From the NCBI GenBank assembly GCA_019423125.1, contig JAHZBZ010000003.1, forward strand, positions 1 through 64,000: DNA of 64,000 bases, given 5' to 3'. Of the stretch, positions 41,364-50,931 are shown piece by piece. Origin of the DNA: Bacillota bacterium. GTDB taxonomy: Bacteria; Bacillota; Clostridia; Christensenellales; Borkfalkiaceae. Position numbers and translations under genes: made by a program. Positions within the stretch are counted from its first letter, which is position 1; each line of letters starts with the position of its first letter. The notes under the pieces are model-generated. The model saw only the letters and a list, made by a program, of their open reading frames with translations, searched no databases and was not told where the DNA came from.

Positions 41364-44276
41364 ATGAAACTGAAATTTAAGAAACAACAATTTCAATCGG
41401 ATGCCGTGGCGGCGGTAGTGGATTTATTCAAAGGGCAGGCTTCAAGCGTGTCGCCGTTTACCGTGGGGAAATTGGACATTATCGACTATGCGCAGGATTC
41501 CGTATTCGGTTATGGCAATACTCTCACGCTTACGGCGGAGGAAATTACCCGCAATCTTCACGAAGTGCAACAGCGCAATCTTTTGCCGCTTACCGAGCCT
41601 GAACAGCTCCGCTTCAACATCGAGATGGAAACGGGTACGGGCAAGACGTTTGTCTACACAAAGACCATTTACGAACTCAACAAGCGTTACGGCTTTAATA
41701 AGTTTGTCATTCTTGTGCCGAGTGTGGCTATCCGTGAGGGCGCATATAAGTCATTGCAGATAACGGAAGAGTATTTCCGTCAGGAATATGACGGCAAGCG
41801 CGCACATTTCTTCATTTATGACTCCAAAAAGCGCAATGAAGTGCGTGATTTCGCGCTTTCCACCAACCTTGAAATCATGATCGTCAACATAGACGCGATC
41901 AAAAAGGACGAAAACCTTTTCAATCAGGAAAGCGATAAAATGGACAAGACTGCCCGTGAATTTATGGCGCAGTGTCGTCCTATTCTCATCATCGACGAGC
42001 CGCAGAGCATCGACAATACGGACAAATCGAGAAAAGCAATCGAAAATCTCAATCCCCTGTGCGAGCTCCGTTATTCAGCAACGCACAAGCAGGTGTTCAA
42101 TACCGTGTACCGCTTAACGCCCGTGGACGCATATCAGATGAATATCGTCAAGCAGATATGCGTTGCCAATCAGTCGCTTATGGACGATTTCAACAAGCCG
42201 TATATCAGACTTTTGGAAGTGGGCAAGAAGTCCTCGTTCTATGCAAAAGTAGAGATAGACGTTAAAAGTAAAGCGACGGGCATCGTCAAGCGCGAGGTAA
42301 AAACAGTAAAGCAGGGAGATAGCCTATTTGCTATCACGGGCAGAGAGATTTACGATGGATACGATATTGCCGGTATCGATTGTTCGGAAGGTTGGGAGCA
42401 GATAGAGTTTGCCAATACCGAAGTTCTTGCGCTCCATAAGGCGATCGGTGCCGTGGACGAGATGACGTTCAAGCGCGAACAGATCAAGCGCACGATAGAG
42501 ATTCATCTTGAAAAGGAAAAGAGGTATTTGAGCCGCGGCATAAAGGTGTTGTCGCTGTTCTTTATTGACGAAGTATCCAAGTACCGCGATTACGAGCAGG
42601 AGGACGGCAAGGGCATTTATGCGAAAATGTTCGAGGAGCTGTATGCGGAATTGATCGAACAGCCGCGTTTTGCCGCAGTAAAAGAATTTTACAAGCAGTC
42701 GGCAAGCGAGGTACATAACGGCTATTTCTCTTGCGATAAAAAGGGCAGGGTAAAAGATACCAAGGGCGACACTGCGGACGATTACAGCACCTATAATACA
42801 ATTATGAAAGACAAAGAGTGGCTGCTTTCCTTTGATTGTCCGCTCCGCTTTATCTTCTCACACTCCGCGCTCAAAGAAGGGTGGGACAACCCGAACGTGT
42901 TCCAGATATGCACGCTCATCGAAAATAAGACGGTATTCACTTGCCGTCAGAAAATCGGCAGAGGTTTGCGCCTTTGCGTAGACCAGAGCGGCGAGCGCAT
43001 TGACGATAAAAACGTCAATATTCTGCACGTTATCGCACAGGAATCTTTTGCGGAGTTTGCGGACAAGCTGCAAAAGGAAATCGAGGAACTCGGCGTCAAA
43101 TTCGGTGTGCTTGACGCGGATATGTTTGTCAATATCTCTTATCAGGATGAAACAGGCACGGAGGCAGTCATTACGATAAAGGATGCGGGGGACATTTTGG
43201 AACACTTCCGCAAAAAGAATTACATCGACAGCCAAGGCAAAATCAAAGATACGCTCAAAAATGACCTTATGAGCGGCACGGTCGATCTTCCCGCGCGCTT
43301 TGAAGCGGCAAGACAAAGACTTCTCCCGATTATCGGCAAGGCAAATACAAAGGTCAATATCAAGCCAGAACGCAAGCAGGTTTCCGTAAAAAGAAGGGAT
43401 GAAATGTTTATGAATCCGCTTTTTATGGAATTGTGGGATAAAATGAAGCAAAAGACCATCTATCGCATCAATATGGATATTCAGTATCTGATTGAAAAGA
43501 GCGTAAAAGAAATTGCGGAAATGCCTGAGCTCCGCAAAAGCCGAATTCTCAAAGAGGTCGCAAGTTTCAATATCAAAAAAAGCGGCGTTGATTATAAGGA
43601 GAGTGCAAGTTCCACGAGCGAATACGAGCAGGAATTACCTCTTCCCGACGTGGTGCGTATTCTTGCGGATAGCACCAAGCTTCCGAGAAATAACATTGCC
43701 CAGATACTCCTTGAATGCGGAAGATTGAAAGATTTTCTCAATAACCCTGAAAAGTTCATAGAGGCGGTTGCTCAAATTATAGATAGGAATAAGACGGAAA
43801 GGGCAATTGACGGTATCAAGTATATCAAACTTGACGGTCAGGAATACACCTTCTACGAAGTGTTCAATTTTGACGAGGAAAAGGATATTATAGCCTTTGA
43901 AGATATCAATGCGGTTAAGGTGGAGCACTCTGTCTACGACTATGTCATCTATGACAGCGATACAGTTGAAAGGCCTTTTGCTGAAGCACTTGACAGCGAT
44001 CCGGACGTGAAACTGTTCTTCAAGATACCGCAGAGGTTCAAGATAAGCACTCCGCTTTCTAACTATTCGCCAGACTGGGCTGTCTATATGGAAAAGGAAG
44101 GAGAAAAGAAAATGTATTTCGTTCTTGAAACGAAAGGTACTACTAATGAACATGAGTTACGCCCTTCTGAACGGTTAAAAATTCATTGTGGAAGGGAGCA
44201 CTTCAAGGCTTTAGATAACGAAATTGATTATGAGTTTACAAAGGATTGGCAGGAACTGAAACGCAATAAGGTGTAA
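41364..44276 (+). CDS. res: Type III restriction enzyme helicase/endonuclease subunit (Res)
   Basis: A 970-residue Res subunit. SF2 motif I METGTGKTFVYTKTI, motif II IIDEPQSID, motif III RYSATH, and RQKIGRGLRLCVDQ as motif VI. The C-terminal PD-(D/E)xK endonuclease is intact: SPDWAVYM followed by FVLETKG near residues 910-935. Res needs Mod for target recognition and cuts after ATP-driven communication between two inverted sites. Complete motifs suggest that the system is active. Confidence 0.93.
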   Translation: MKLKFKKQQFQSDAVAAVVDLFKGQASSVSPFTVGKLDIIDYAQDSVFGYGNTLTLTAEEITRNLHEVQQRNLLPLTEPEQLRFNIEMETGTGKTFVYTKTIYELNKRYGFNKFVILVPSVAIREGAYKSLQITEEYFRQEYDGKRAHFFIYDSKKRNEVRDFALSTNLEIMIVNIDAIKKDENLFNQESDKMDKTAREFMAQCRPILIIDEPQSIDNTDKSRKAIENLNPLCELRYSATHKQVFNTVYRLTPVDAYQMNIVKQICVANQSLMDDFNKPYIRLLEVGKKSSFYAKVEIDVKSKATGIVKREVKTVKQGDSLFAITGREIYDGYDIAGIDCSEGWEQIEFANTEVLALHKAIGAVDEMTFKREQIKRTIEIHLEKEKRYLSRGIKVLSLFFIDEVSKYRDYEQEDGKGIYAKMFEELYAELIEQPRFAAVKEFYKQSASEVHNGYFSCDKKGRVKDTKGDTADDYSTYNTIMKDKEWLLSFDCPLRFIFSHSALKEGWDNPNVFQICTLIENKTVFTCRQKIGRGLRLCVDQSGERIDDKNVNILHVIAQESFAEFADKLQKEIEELGVKFGVLDADMFVNISYQDETGTEAVITIKDAGDILEHFRKKNYIDSQGKIKDTLKNDLMSGTVDLPARFEAARQRLLPIIGKANTKVNIKPERKQVSVKRRDEMFMNPLFMELWDKMKQKTIYRINMDIQYLIEKSVKEIAEMPELRKSRILKEVASFNIKKSGVDYKESASSTSEYEQELPLPDVVRILADSTKLPRNNIAQILLECGRLKDFLNNPEKFIEAVAQIIDRNKTERAIDGIKYIKLDGQEYTFYEVFNFDEEKDIIAFEDINAVKVEHSVYDYVIYDSDTVERPFAEALDSDPDVKLFFKIPQRFKISTPLSNYSPDWAVYMEKEGEKKMYFVLETKGTTNEHELRPSERLKIHCGREHFKALDNEIDYEFTKDWQELKRNKV

Positions 44277-44402
44277 AGTCACGGTGAAAGGACAGCAGAA
44301 TAAAACTATTCGGCTGGGTTATTGAATGTCGCGTTGTAACTTAAAATACTTAGATGAAAATGTAATATATAAAAAGATCATAGTACAAATGGAGCTACCG
44401 CA

Positions 44403-45683
44403 ATGAGTAGAATTAGTTTTGAGAAGAAAGATAGGCAGCTGATTTTATGTTATGAAACTGAAAGTGATTGGCTAGAAGAAAAATTAGAAGAGGATCAGGA
44501 TTTTCAAATTTATAAAACATTTTCATTTAGTAAAAAAGATTTGATATCCAAAGATGAAGAGTCGTCAATTTGTTACGACTATAAGTTTGTCCTCGGTGAA
44601 AAAGATCAAAATTATTTTAGAATTGATAAAGAAAAAATTGGCGCTACTTTTGATTTGTACATTGATGCGTCTTTGTCAATAGATCAATCCTGGTTTGTGA
44701 CTTCATCTTCAAAAAGGTCCAGATATCAAGATAAAACAGGAGAAGAAAAATCTTCATCCATTTACGGAAACATTTTGTATGCTTTCAAAAATTTTTATAA
44801 ACATGATAAATTGTTTATTGATATTGATTCGGACAGCAATTTTGAGGATGATGGACTTCATATAACGCAGTCTACCTATAAGGATTTTGTAAAAATATTC
44901 CCCACAGCAACAAATGTAAAATATCAAACTTTGTCTATCTTTACAAAACTATTAAAAAGTGAACTTGATGTGGTAGATTATGAAGAAATATACAGTAGAT
45001 ATAAATCAAGAGAAATAAGTGTGCAGAATAAAGAGGATATAAAGACAGAAGAGATTTGTAAACAAGAAAAAGTTAAGTTTATATACGCAAAAGATCAGTT
45101 ATTAAAAAGTTTAGAAAGAAGTGCAGCGGGTGAGTTTATTCATGAGGATGAGTTTTCTAAACTTATTGCTCAAATCTTTTGTTTTCTTAATCCGAAATAT
45201 GTAAAAATACACACAAAGTTAAATATTTCAGATTACACTGGTGCGCGAGCTAATTGTCAAGCGGATTTGTCTTTGATAGATTGTGAGGGGAATATTGATT
45301 TAATCGAAGTAAAGTCGCCACAAGCTTATCCAAATTTATTTCGTAAAAGACAATATAGGAATCATTATGTTCCAAGCGGTGAATTGAGTGGCGCAATAAA
45401 TCAGTTGGAGCAATATTTAAAATGTTTAACAAAAATGACAACGGAAGAAATATCGAATAAAAATCCTGCTCTCCAGAACGAAATGGGAGAAATAAAACTA
45501 AAAGCTGTCCATCCCAAGGGATATATTATTTTTGGAAGAGATGCGGCATCTTTTAATGGAGATAATATTAATCAAAAGAAGCTTGATTTTGAACTTATTA
45601 AAAATACATACAAAGATGTTGTTGATATAATTACTTTTGATGAGCTTGTACAGAGATTTGATAGAATAATTTCTTTTTTGTAA
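44403..45683 (+). CDS. sduA: Shedu (SduA, DUF4263) anti-phage nuclease
   Basis: A 426-residue, strongly AT-rich gene. The C-terminal 190 residues match DUF4263/Shedu: D288 in CQADLSLID, E302 and K304 in IDLIEVKSPQAYP (a D-x13-ExK nuclease core), then YRNHYVPSGELSGAINQLEQ. The N-terminal 220 residues are variable and may sense the invader, as in other Shedu proteins. Shedu is a single-gene phage-defence system. It stands alone between res and the polymerase-like gene and has its own weak GGAGCT ribosome-binding site after a 126-base gap with no clear terminator. Confidence 0.8.
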   Translation: MSRISFEKKDRQLILCYETESDWLEEKLEEDQDFQIYKTFSFSKKDLISKDEESSICYDYKFVLGEKDQNYFRIDKEKIGATFDLYIDASLSIDQSWFVTSSSKRSRYQDKTGEEKSSSIYGNILYAFKNFYKHDKLFIDIDSDSNFEDDGLHITQSTYKDFVKIFPTATNVKYQTLSIFTKLLKSELDVVDYEEIYSRYKSREISVQNKEDIKTEEICKQEKVKFIYAKDQLLKSLERSAAGEFIHEDEFSKLIAQIFCFLNPKYVKIHTKLNISDYTGARANCQADLSLIDCEGNIDLIEVKSPQAYPNLFRKRQYRNHYVPSGELSGAINQLEQYLKCLTKMTTEEISNKNPALQNEMGEIKLKAVHPKGYIIFGRDAASFNGDNINQKKLDFELIKNTYKDVVDIITFDELVQRFDRIISFL

Positions 45684-45736
45684 AAATCTTTACGGGTTAA
45701 TAAGATTAACAGTATTTCTTTTACTATTATAGCATA

Positions 45737-48304
45737 ATGAACAGTTCTTACAGAATCATTTCCATAGAAGCTTGTGACATATACGGGCAAGAACAGGAAA
45801 ACGGCGTGGCTATCGGGTATAAAATGCCCGAAAGTAAAAGCGACGCCTATTTTCGCTTGTTTAAAATCTACTTGGATAATTCTCTAGATCTCATAGAGCT
45901 TGAAAAGGCGTATAAGCGCATTTGTCGTAAAAAGTTTTCTTTTCAAGATAAGAATGAAAATGAATATACTCTTGCTGTAATTAACTTGAAGTTTAACTAT
46001 ACATACAAATCCCAAGAGGGAAACCTTATAAAAATGAAAGATTTGCGTGAACACTTTTACGAAAACGGCTTTCATTTGGATGGTATTCACTATGTCAGGT
46101 ACAAGCGCAGTGCAGGCAGTTCGCGCGAGGGAAAATGCCTTTTTATAGACGACCGACTGTACAGGCATATGACGAAGTGGAGCGAATGCGGCTTAAAACC
46201 GCGAAAAGATCTTGCTTCGTGGGAATCATACCGGGCGTTATCGCTTAGCAGTATCAAGGGAACAATAGAAATTACGCTTGACAGCATTTTGTTTGTTCCT
46301 GACTATAAAAGCGTGTTTGAAGAGGAAGTCGTATCGGTGGAGATCGAGGACGGAAAACTCTCTGCAAGAACGAAACGAACACAAATCACCAATGACATTT
46401 GGGACGGCGAAAGCCTTTTGGACGAGAGTGTGTTTGCAAACGGCTATGCGGACAAGCATATGGTGCTGCTACGTAACAAGTTTTTCAAGTCGTGCGCCTT
46501 CCGTACCAGATTGCAGAAATGGTTCAAGGATAAAAATATTACGTTAGAGTCATTGAAAGTTCGAGGTTTTGTCACGCTTGCCGAGGACATACATCAGATT
46601 GTCATGGTGACGACACCGAACAGCCTGAAATATCTCAAATTCGCGGCCGGATTGACTGAGAAAAATATTCGAAAATGGGCGGCGCAAACGGACTGCACCT
46701 TCGGGGTGGTTAAATACGATAAAGGTACACGCTTCTTCCACGGAAAGATGGTGCAGAGCAGTTATCAGCTTATAAATACCCTTTCATTATCCCAAGAGGA
46801 AGTCAAGAAACTGTTACAGCCGAGTATTGATTATATATCCCTGTTGCGCAGGGATGTTGACTTCATGCGCTATCATTTCACGGATGCCTTTGCACGTGAA
46901 AAAGAGGGGGAAGAAGAACATATGGACGGTCTTGCGGAACGTGCGGATGTTATCTTTACGCTCATGCACAAGTATCCGCATTTCGATGAAACCGAACTGT
47001 ATGCCAATTTCCGTAATGACGTTGTGCGCAGTTTAAAGGAGCGGTTAAAGCGCGGGCATATTTTGTTAAACGGTACGAATGCCACTCTTTTCGGAAACGG
47101 CACGGAGCTTTTAAAATATCTTGCCGGTGAAGAAATGACAAGCGAATTAAAGCCCGGACAGATTCGCTGTGAACGCTTTGGAAATGGGACAAAATTGCTG
47201 TGCGCGCGTTCTCCGCATATCACGATGGGAAACTTATATTGTGTGGAAAACGCTCTCAGCGGCGGAATATGGGATTACTTTGACTTAGGTGAAAACATCG
47301 TGTGTGTCAACGCAATAGGCGAGAATATTCAACAAAGGCTCAACGGCTGTGATTATGATTCGGATACGATGCTGATAACGGATGACAAGCTGTTGGTAAA
47401 CGCGGCCGCGCGATATAAGGATTTTTTCAAAGTTCCCGTGTGCAACATCAAAGCAGAAGAAAAAACGGAACAGACGCTTTCCAAACTCGACCATGATACA
47501 AGCGTCAATAAGATCGGAGAAATCGTCAACCTGTCGCAAAAGCTCAACAGTATTTTGTGGGATGAACTACATAAGGGCGCAGAGGAGGGAGAGATGCTTT
47601 CCGTTTACGAGGACATCTGCAAACTTGCGGTTCTTTCGGGATTGGAGATCGATAAGGCAAAACGCAGCTTTGAAAACATTTCCGTGAGCAAGGAACTTAC
47701 CATGTTGCGGAAGAAGTATCAACGTCCTTCTCCGAATTTCTTTGCAGAGATCGACGAGAGTAGAGGTAAACAGCACGCCTTTTACCATACGGCGATGGAT
47801 GATCTGTATGCGCTTGTGAATAAGATGCATTTTCGAAAAGGCAGAGAGCAATACGGCGACTATTGCCCGATTTCATCAAGTTTAGCGTATGATATAGGTT
47901 CAGGGAACGCTACGGAATACAGGCATAAAGATAAAATCGTACAAATCATAGACGAGAGCAAGGCGGCAATCAACCGCTTGTATTTGTCGATACGGACAGC
48001 GGATGAACAGGAACGGGAAGTCCTTTATGAGCTAATAACGGATATAAAGGCAGAGCGAGATCAGCAGGTTGCTAAATGGCTGACGAATGAAAACGTATTG
48101 ATCCTCGTGTTGCGCCACTACGAGAAGAACAGCGCGGCAGATTGGCGCATTTATGCGGCGTTTATCAATCACCCGATATTCTCGGAACTGTTATGGGAAT
48201 TATATGACGGAACAGCGAAAGAAGTAACGGAAGACGAGAACGGAGAATATAGTTTGTACGGAAGAAAATTCGCAAAAAAGTACAAAAAAATGAGAATGAA
48301 GTAA
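45737..48304 (+). CDS. RdRP/YonO-like two-barrel RNA polymerase homologue
   Basis: An 855-residue protein with features of the RNA-dependent RNA polymerase (PF05183/QDE-1, YonO) superfamily. The first-barrel region has IWDGESLLDESVF, then HMVLLRNKFFKSCAFRTRLQ. The second has RSPHITMGNLYCVEN, then IVCVNAIGENIQQRLNGCDY and DSDTMLI. D539-Y-D541-S-D543 occupies the place of the metal-binding DxDGD triad. The eukaryotic relatives copy RNA in silencing; YonO of phage SPbeta transcribes DNA. Which template is used here is unknown. No good Shine-Dalgarno precedes the ATG. It lies between Shedu and the mobilisation genes. Confidence 0.6.
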   Translation: MNSSYRIISIEACDIYGQEQENGVAIGYKMPESKSDAYFRLFKIYLDNSLDLIELEKAYKRICRKKFSFQDKNENEYTLAVINLKFNYTYKSQEGNLIKMKDLREHFYENGFHLDGIHYVRYKRSAGSSREGKCLFIDDRLYRHMTKWSECGLKPRKDLASWESYRALSLSSIKGTIEITLDSILFVPDYKSVFEEEVVSVEIEDGKLSARTKRTQITNDIWDGESLLDESVFANGYADKHMVLLRNKFFKSCAFRTRLQKWFKDKNITLESLKVRGFVTLAEDIHQIVMVTTPNSLKYLKFAAGLTEKNIRKWAAQTDCTFGVVKYDKGTRFFHGKMVQSSYQLINTLSLSQEEVKKLLQPSIDYISLLRRDVDFMRYHFTDAFAREKEGEEEHMDGLAERADVIFTLMHKYPHFDETELYANFRNDVVRSLKERLKRGHILLNGTNATLFGNGTELLKYLAGEEMTSELKPGQIRCERFGNGTKLLCARSPHITMGNLYCVENALSGGIWDYFDLGENIVCVNAIGENIQQRLNGCDYDSDTMLITDDKLLVNAAARYKDFFKVPVCNIKAEEKTEQTLSKLDHDTSVNKIGEIVNLSQKLNSILWDELHKGAEEGEMLSVYEDICKLAVLSGLEIDKAKRSFENISVSKELTMLRKKYQRPSPNFFAEIDESRGKQHAFYHTAMDDLYALVNKMHFRKGREQYGDYCPISSSLAYDIGSGNATEYRHKDKIVQIIDESKAAINRLYLSIRTADEQEREVLYELITDIKAERDQQVAKWLTNENVLILVLRHYEKNSAADWRIYAAFINHPIFSELLWELYDGTAKEVTEDENGEYSLYGRKFAKKYKKMRMK

Positions 48305-48641
48305 TCTTCGGTTTGAATGATTGTGCCATATTAGTTAGAACAAGAAGTAAAATAAAGCGGAGAATACACTGTTTTTTAAGGGAAAACAGACGTAAAATTG
48401 TGGCATTTTCATACCAACGGAAAACAGCTCTAATCAGCGTAATAGGAAGCACCTGAACAAGGTGAAGTTCCGAGCCCGACTGTGAACAACGGTCGGGCTT
48501 TCGCATTGCTCGAACAGTGCGGTGCAGGTGGGTGTCCGAACAGGCTACTCAGAAAAAGAATAACGAGGAGGTGATAGTAAGAGCAAACAAGGCAAGCCGA
48601 TGAGCCATAACCGTCGGCAAAAAAATGAAGGAGGAAAAAGA
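48305..48641. other. Intergenic region with possible structured RNA
   Basis: No gene is seen. From about 48430 to 48560 four hairpin-like segments have the loop GAACA: CACCT-GAACA-AGGTG, CGACTGT-GAACA-ACGGTCG, then CTCGAACAGTG and TCCGAACAGGC in weaker stems. AGCCCGACTGT/ACGGTCGGGCT is followed by TTTCG and could act as a terminator for the polymerase-like gene. An old start codon for the next gene may lie near 48579, where AGTAAGAGC follows GAGGTG. Confidence 0.4.
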
Positions 48642-49370
48642 ATGGAACAATTTACATTTTATGAATGGTATGCAGACATTCTGCAAAGTATGGACGACAT
48701 AAGCGCGGGAAAACTGGCAAATTGTATTTGCGCGTATGAGTTTGAAGACAGAGAACCTATGGAGCAGTTATCTGACAAAGAGGATTTTTATTGGAGCAAT
48801 ATCGCAGGTATTTTGAAAGAAGTCAAGGAAACGGAAAGTATCGGGAAGATACCGAAGAAGTATAATCTGCAATCCAAGCATTTTACGTTTTACGAAACGT
48901 ATTACAAGGCAATGAAGCTGATGAATACAAGGAAGCAAGGGATATTTGTCAAGGCAATTTGTGCGTATATTTTCGGAAACGAAGAACCGAAGTTTGAGGA
49001 TGGGACGATGCAAGGATACTTTACTTTGTGCAAACGGAAGATGGATATTTCCAAGAAACGCAAGAGAAGCGGGCGAAGGGGCGGCGCGAAGAAAAAGAAA
49101 ATTTGTGCAGCACCTTTGACGGAGGAAACTGTATCTGAAGTGCAACGAACGGAAATGGTTGTTTCATCGAAAATACAGACATATGAGGATTTTCGCAACG
49201 CATATCCCCATATAGAAGGCAGTCTGTTCGGAAGTGCGGAGCGGTATAAAACGGACTTGGATTGGGGTGATGTTGCAGCAAAGTATGATGCGGATGAGGA
49301 GCTAAAAAATGTACGAAATATTTTTCAATTGGTGCGTAGATACGAGCAAAAATACAGTGAAAAATGGTAA
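48642..49370 (+). CDS. DUF6291-like protein of mobile elements
   Basis: A 242-residue protein. Two similar blocks of about 75 residues, FYEWYADILQSMDDISAGKL and FYETYYKAMKLMNTRKQGIF, each with an AxCAYxF motif, suggest a DUF6291-type duplicated domain found in phages and plasmids. A basic stretch (KKRKRSGRRGGAKKKK) and a C-terminal YEDFRNAYPHIEGSLFG block follow. A DNA-binding role in replication or transfer is an inference. The start has an AAGGAGG; the 48600 start adds 14 residues and lacks one. Confidence 0.55.
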   Translation: MEQFTFYEWYADILQSMDDISAGKLANCICAYEFEDREPMEQLSDKEDFYWSNIAGILKEVKETESIGKIPKKYNLQSKHFTFYETYYKAMKLMNTRKQGIFVKAICAYIFGNEEPKFEDGTMQGYFTLCKRKMDISKKRKRSGRRGGAKKKKICAAPLTEETVSEVQRTEMVVSSKIQTYEDFRNAYPHIEGSLFGSAERYKTDLDWGDVAAKYDADEELKNVRNIFQLVRRYEQKYSEKW

Positions 49371-49424
49371 GCAAAATAATCGAGTAGGTGGTAGCAAATG
49401 AGGGAGAATTTGTAGCAGGATAAG

Positions 49425-49510
49425 AAAAACGCATTTTGCTGTTGCACTTTGCGTTTTTGCTTTCCGATGCGGGAAACCCGCCATCGGTTTGCCTGCGGCA
49501 AATAAAAAGC
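49425..49510. other. Candidate oriT upstream of the relaxase
   Basis: Three inverted repeats lie in tandem: AAAAACGCA/TGCGTTTTT, CCGATGCGGG/CCCGCCATCGG and TTTGCC-TGC-GGCAAA. Clustered inverted repeats just upstream of a mob gene are the usual place for oriT, and none of the three is followed by a T run long enough to be a plain terminator. Confidence 0.35.
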
Positions 49511-49548
49511 AAATTGACATGAAAGATTAAACAAAAGGAGGAAAAGCC

Positions 49549-50835
49549 ATAAGTAATCAACCGATTATATTTAACATTACATATACGCCGTGGAAGTTAA
49601 AGAGCAATGCCACGGCGGAAGAACGTAAGAAGTTCGAGCGCGAACGCCCGTATTATGAGATGCGCGACGGCGGAAAGAATATCTACAAATACATGACTTC
49701 GGACAGGAAACTGAACGGAGAAAATTCCAAATCGGATATGCGCGATATGATAGCGTACTTTGAAAAATCCACGGGCGTGTTCAACGGGGACGGCTTTATC
49801 TCACAACAGGAACTCAAAGCGATACAGGAGCGCGCAAAAGCAAACAAAATATTGTGGCACGGGTTCATTTCTCTCAACGAGGAAATGAGCCGCAAGATCG
49901 ATATGCCCGAAAAATGTATGCGGCTTGTAAAGCGGACGTTTGGGGAGTTTTTTCGGGATATGGGGCTTGATCCGAAGAACATAGATTTAATATGTTCGCT
50001 GCACAAGGATAGGCCGCACCACTTACACATTCATTTTTGGTTTGCCGAGAAAGAACCGAAATGCATGTACAGGAAAAGAGAGTTGGAGTACCGCCATAAG
50101 GGGAAGATAGAAAAAGCGGTCATAGACCGTATGCACGTTCGGTTGAACACTTTTATTGATGAAAGGACGGACAAGATGTATATGACGCGGAACGAGGCTT
50201 TGCGGGAATTGAAAAGAATAACCTTCCCCAAGAGTATCGTAAGCGAAGATGAAGTGAGGAAAGAGTTAATCGCGCTTGCCAAAGCGATACCGAAGGACGC
50301 GAGCTTTTTCTATAGCAAAAAGGATATGCTGCCGTACCGGGAGCAGATAGACAAAACGGTAAACAAACTGTTGCTCTACGACAAGCGGGCGCGGAAAGCG
50401 GATAAGATGTTTTACGAACGGCTTGCGGGGATACAACGCAAGATAAACGACCTTTGCGAACCGATAAAGAGCGGCAACCATTACGCCATCGATGCGCAGA
50501 ACATTACGCTCATACGGGAACAGGAAGAAGACTACAGACGGCGGCAAGGCAACATCGTGTTGCGTGCGGTAAAGAATATCAAGCCCGAAATCTATGAGCG
50601 GAAATATAGGCACAAAGTAAACGACAATCGTCTGAAACGAAAACTCGCCATTTCACACTATAAGGTGGGAAAACTCATAGGCGGCTTTCTCTCTTCTTTC
50701 GGAGAAGAAAGCGAGTATTTGAGCAGGGACTATACCAACCGTTTGAAAGAAATTGAGGATGAGATGGAAGCCGAACGCGAACAACTCATTGAACAAGAAA
50801 ATGTGAACACTCGTTGGAACTTTGAAAAAGGTTAA
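49549..50835 (+). CDS. HUH relaxase (MobL/MobP-like) with non-ATG start
   Basis: A relaxase of about 428 residues. The metal motif is HHLHIHFWFAEKEP, and an upstream KYMT block is conserved. C-terminal coiled-coil segments follow. The first ATG in frame is 49660, but conserved-looking sequence continues upstream: NQPIIFNITYTPWKLKS, then EERKKFERERPYYE. It leads back to ATA at 49549, seven bases after AAAAGGAGG. So the start is either an AUA codon or a mutated ATG. The relaxase would nick oriT and lead the strand into a recipient with help from a resident conjugation system. It is followed by the ribbon-helix-helix gene. Confidence 0.78.
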   Translation: MSNQPIIFNITYTPWKLKSNATAEERKKFERERPYYEMRDGGKNIYKYMTSDRKLNGENSKSDMRDMIAYFEKSTGVFNGDGFISQQELKAIQERAKANKILWHGFISLNEEMSRKIDMPEKCMRLVKRTFGEFFRDMGLDPKNIDLICSLHKDRPHHLHIHFWFAEKEPKCMYRKRELEYRHKGKIEKAVIDRMHVRLNTFIDERTDKMYMTRNEALRELKRITFPKSIVSEDEVRKELIALAKAIPKDASFFYSKKDMLPYREQIDKTVNKLLLYDKRARKADKMFYERLAGIQRKINDLCEPIKSGNHYAIDAQNITLIREQEEDYRRRQGNIVLRAVKNIKPEIYERKYRHKVNDNRLKRKLAISHYKVGKLIGGFLSSFGEESEYLSRDYTNRLKEIEDEMEAEREQLIEQENVNTRWNFEKG

Positions 50836-50870
50836 ACATGGCGAAAATTGGATAAATTGCAATGTATTGA

Positions 50871-50907
50871 TTGACAAAAACGCCGGGATATATTATAGTA
50901 TATATAC
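50871..50907 (+). promoter_or_regulatory. Promoter and operator of the RHH gene
   Basis: Perfect TTGACA, 17 bases and TATAGT, with GTATATATAC, a palindrome overlapping the -10 box, suited to autoregulation by the ribbon-helix-helix product. Confidence 0.75.
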
Positions 50908-50931
50908 GATAATAGTTTTCGGAGGCATAGT

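Noticed and set aside
48430..48560. tRNA or group II intron fragment
   Set aside because: No cloverleaf or domain V sequence; only GAACA-loop stems.
49660..50835. Relaxase starting at the first ATG
   Set aside because: That would drop 37 relaxase-like residues and has no ribosome-binding site, whereas AAAAGGAGG fits ATA at 49549.
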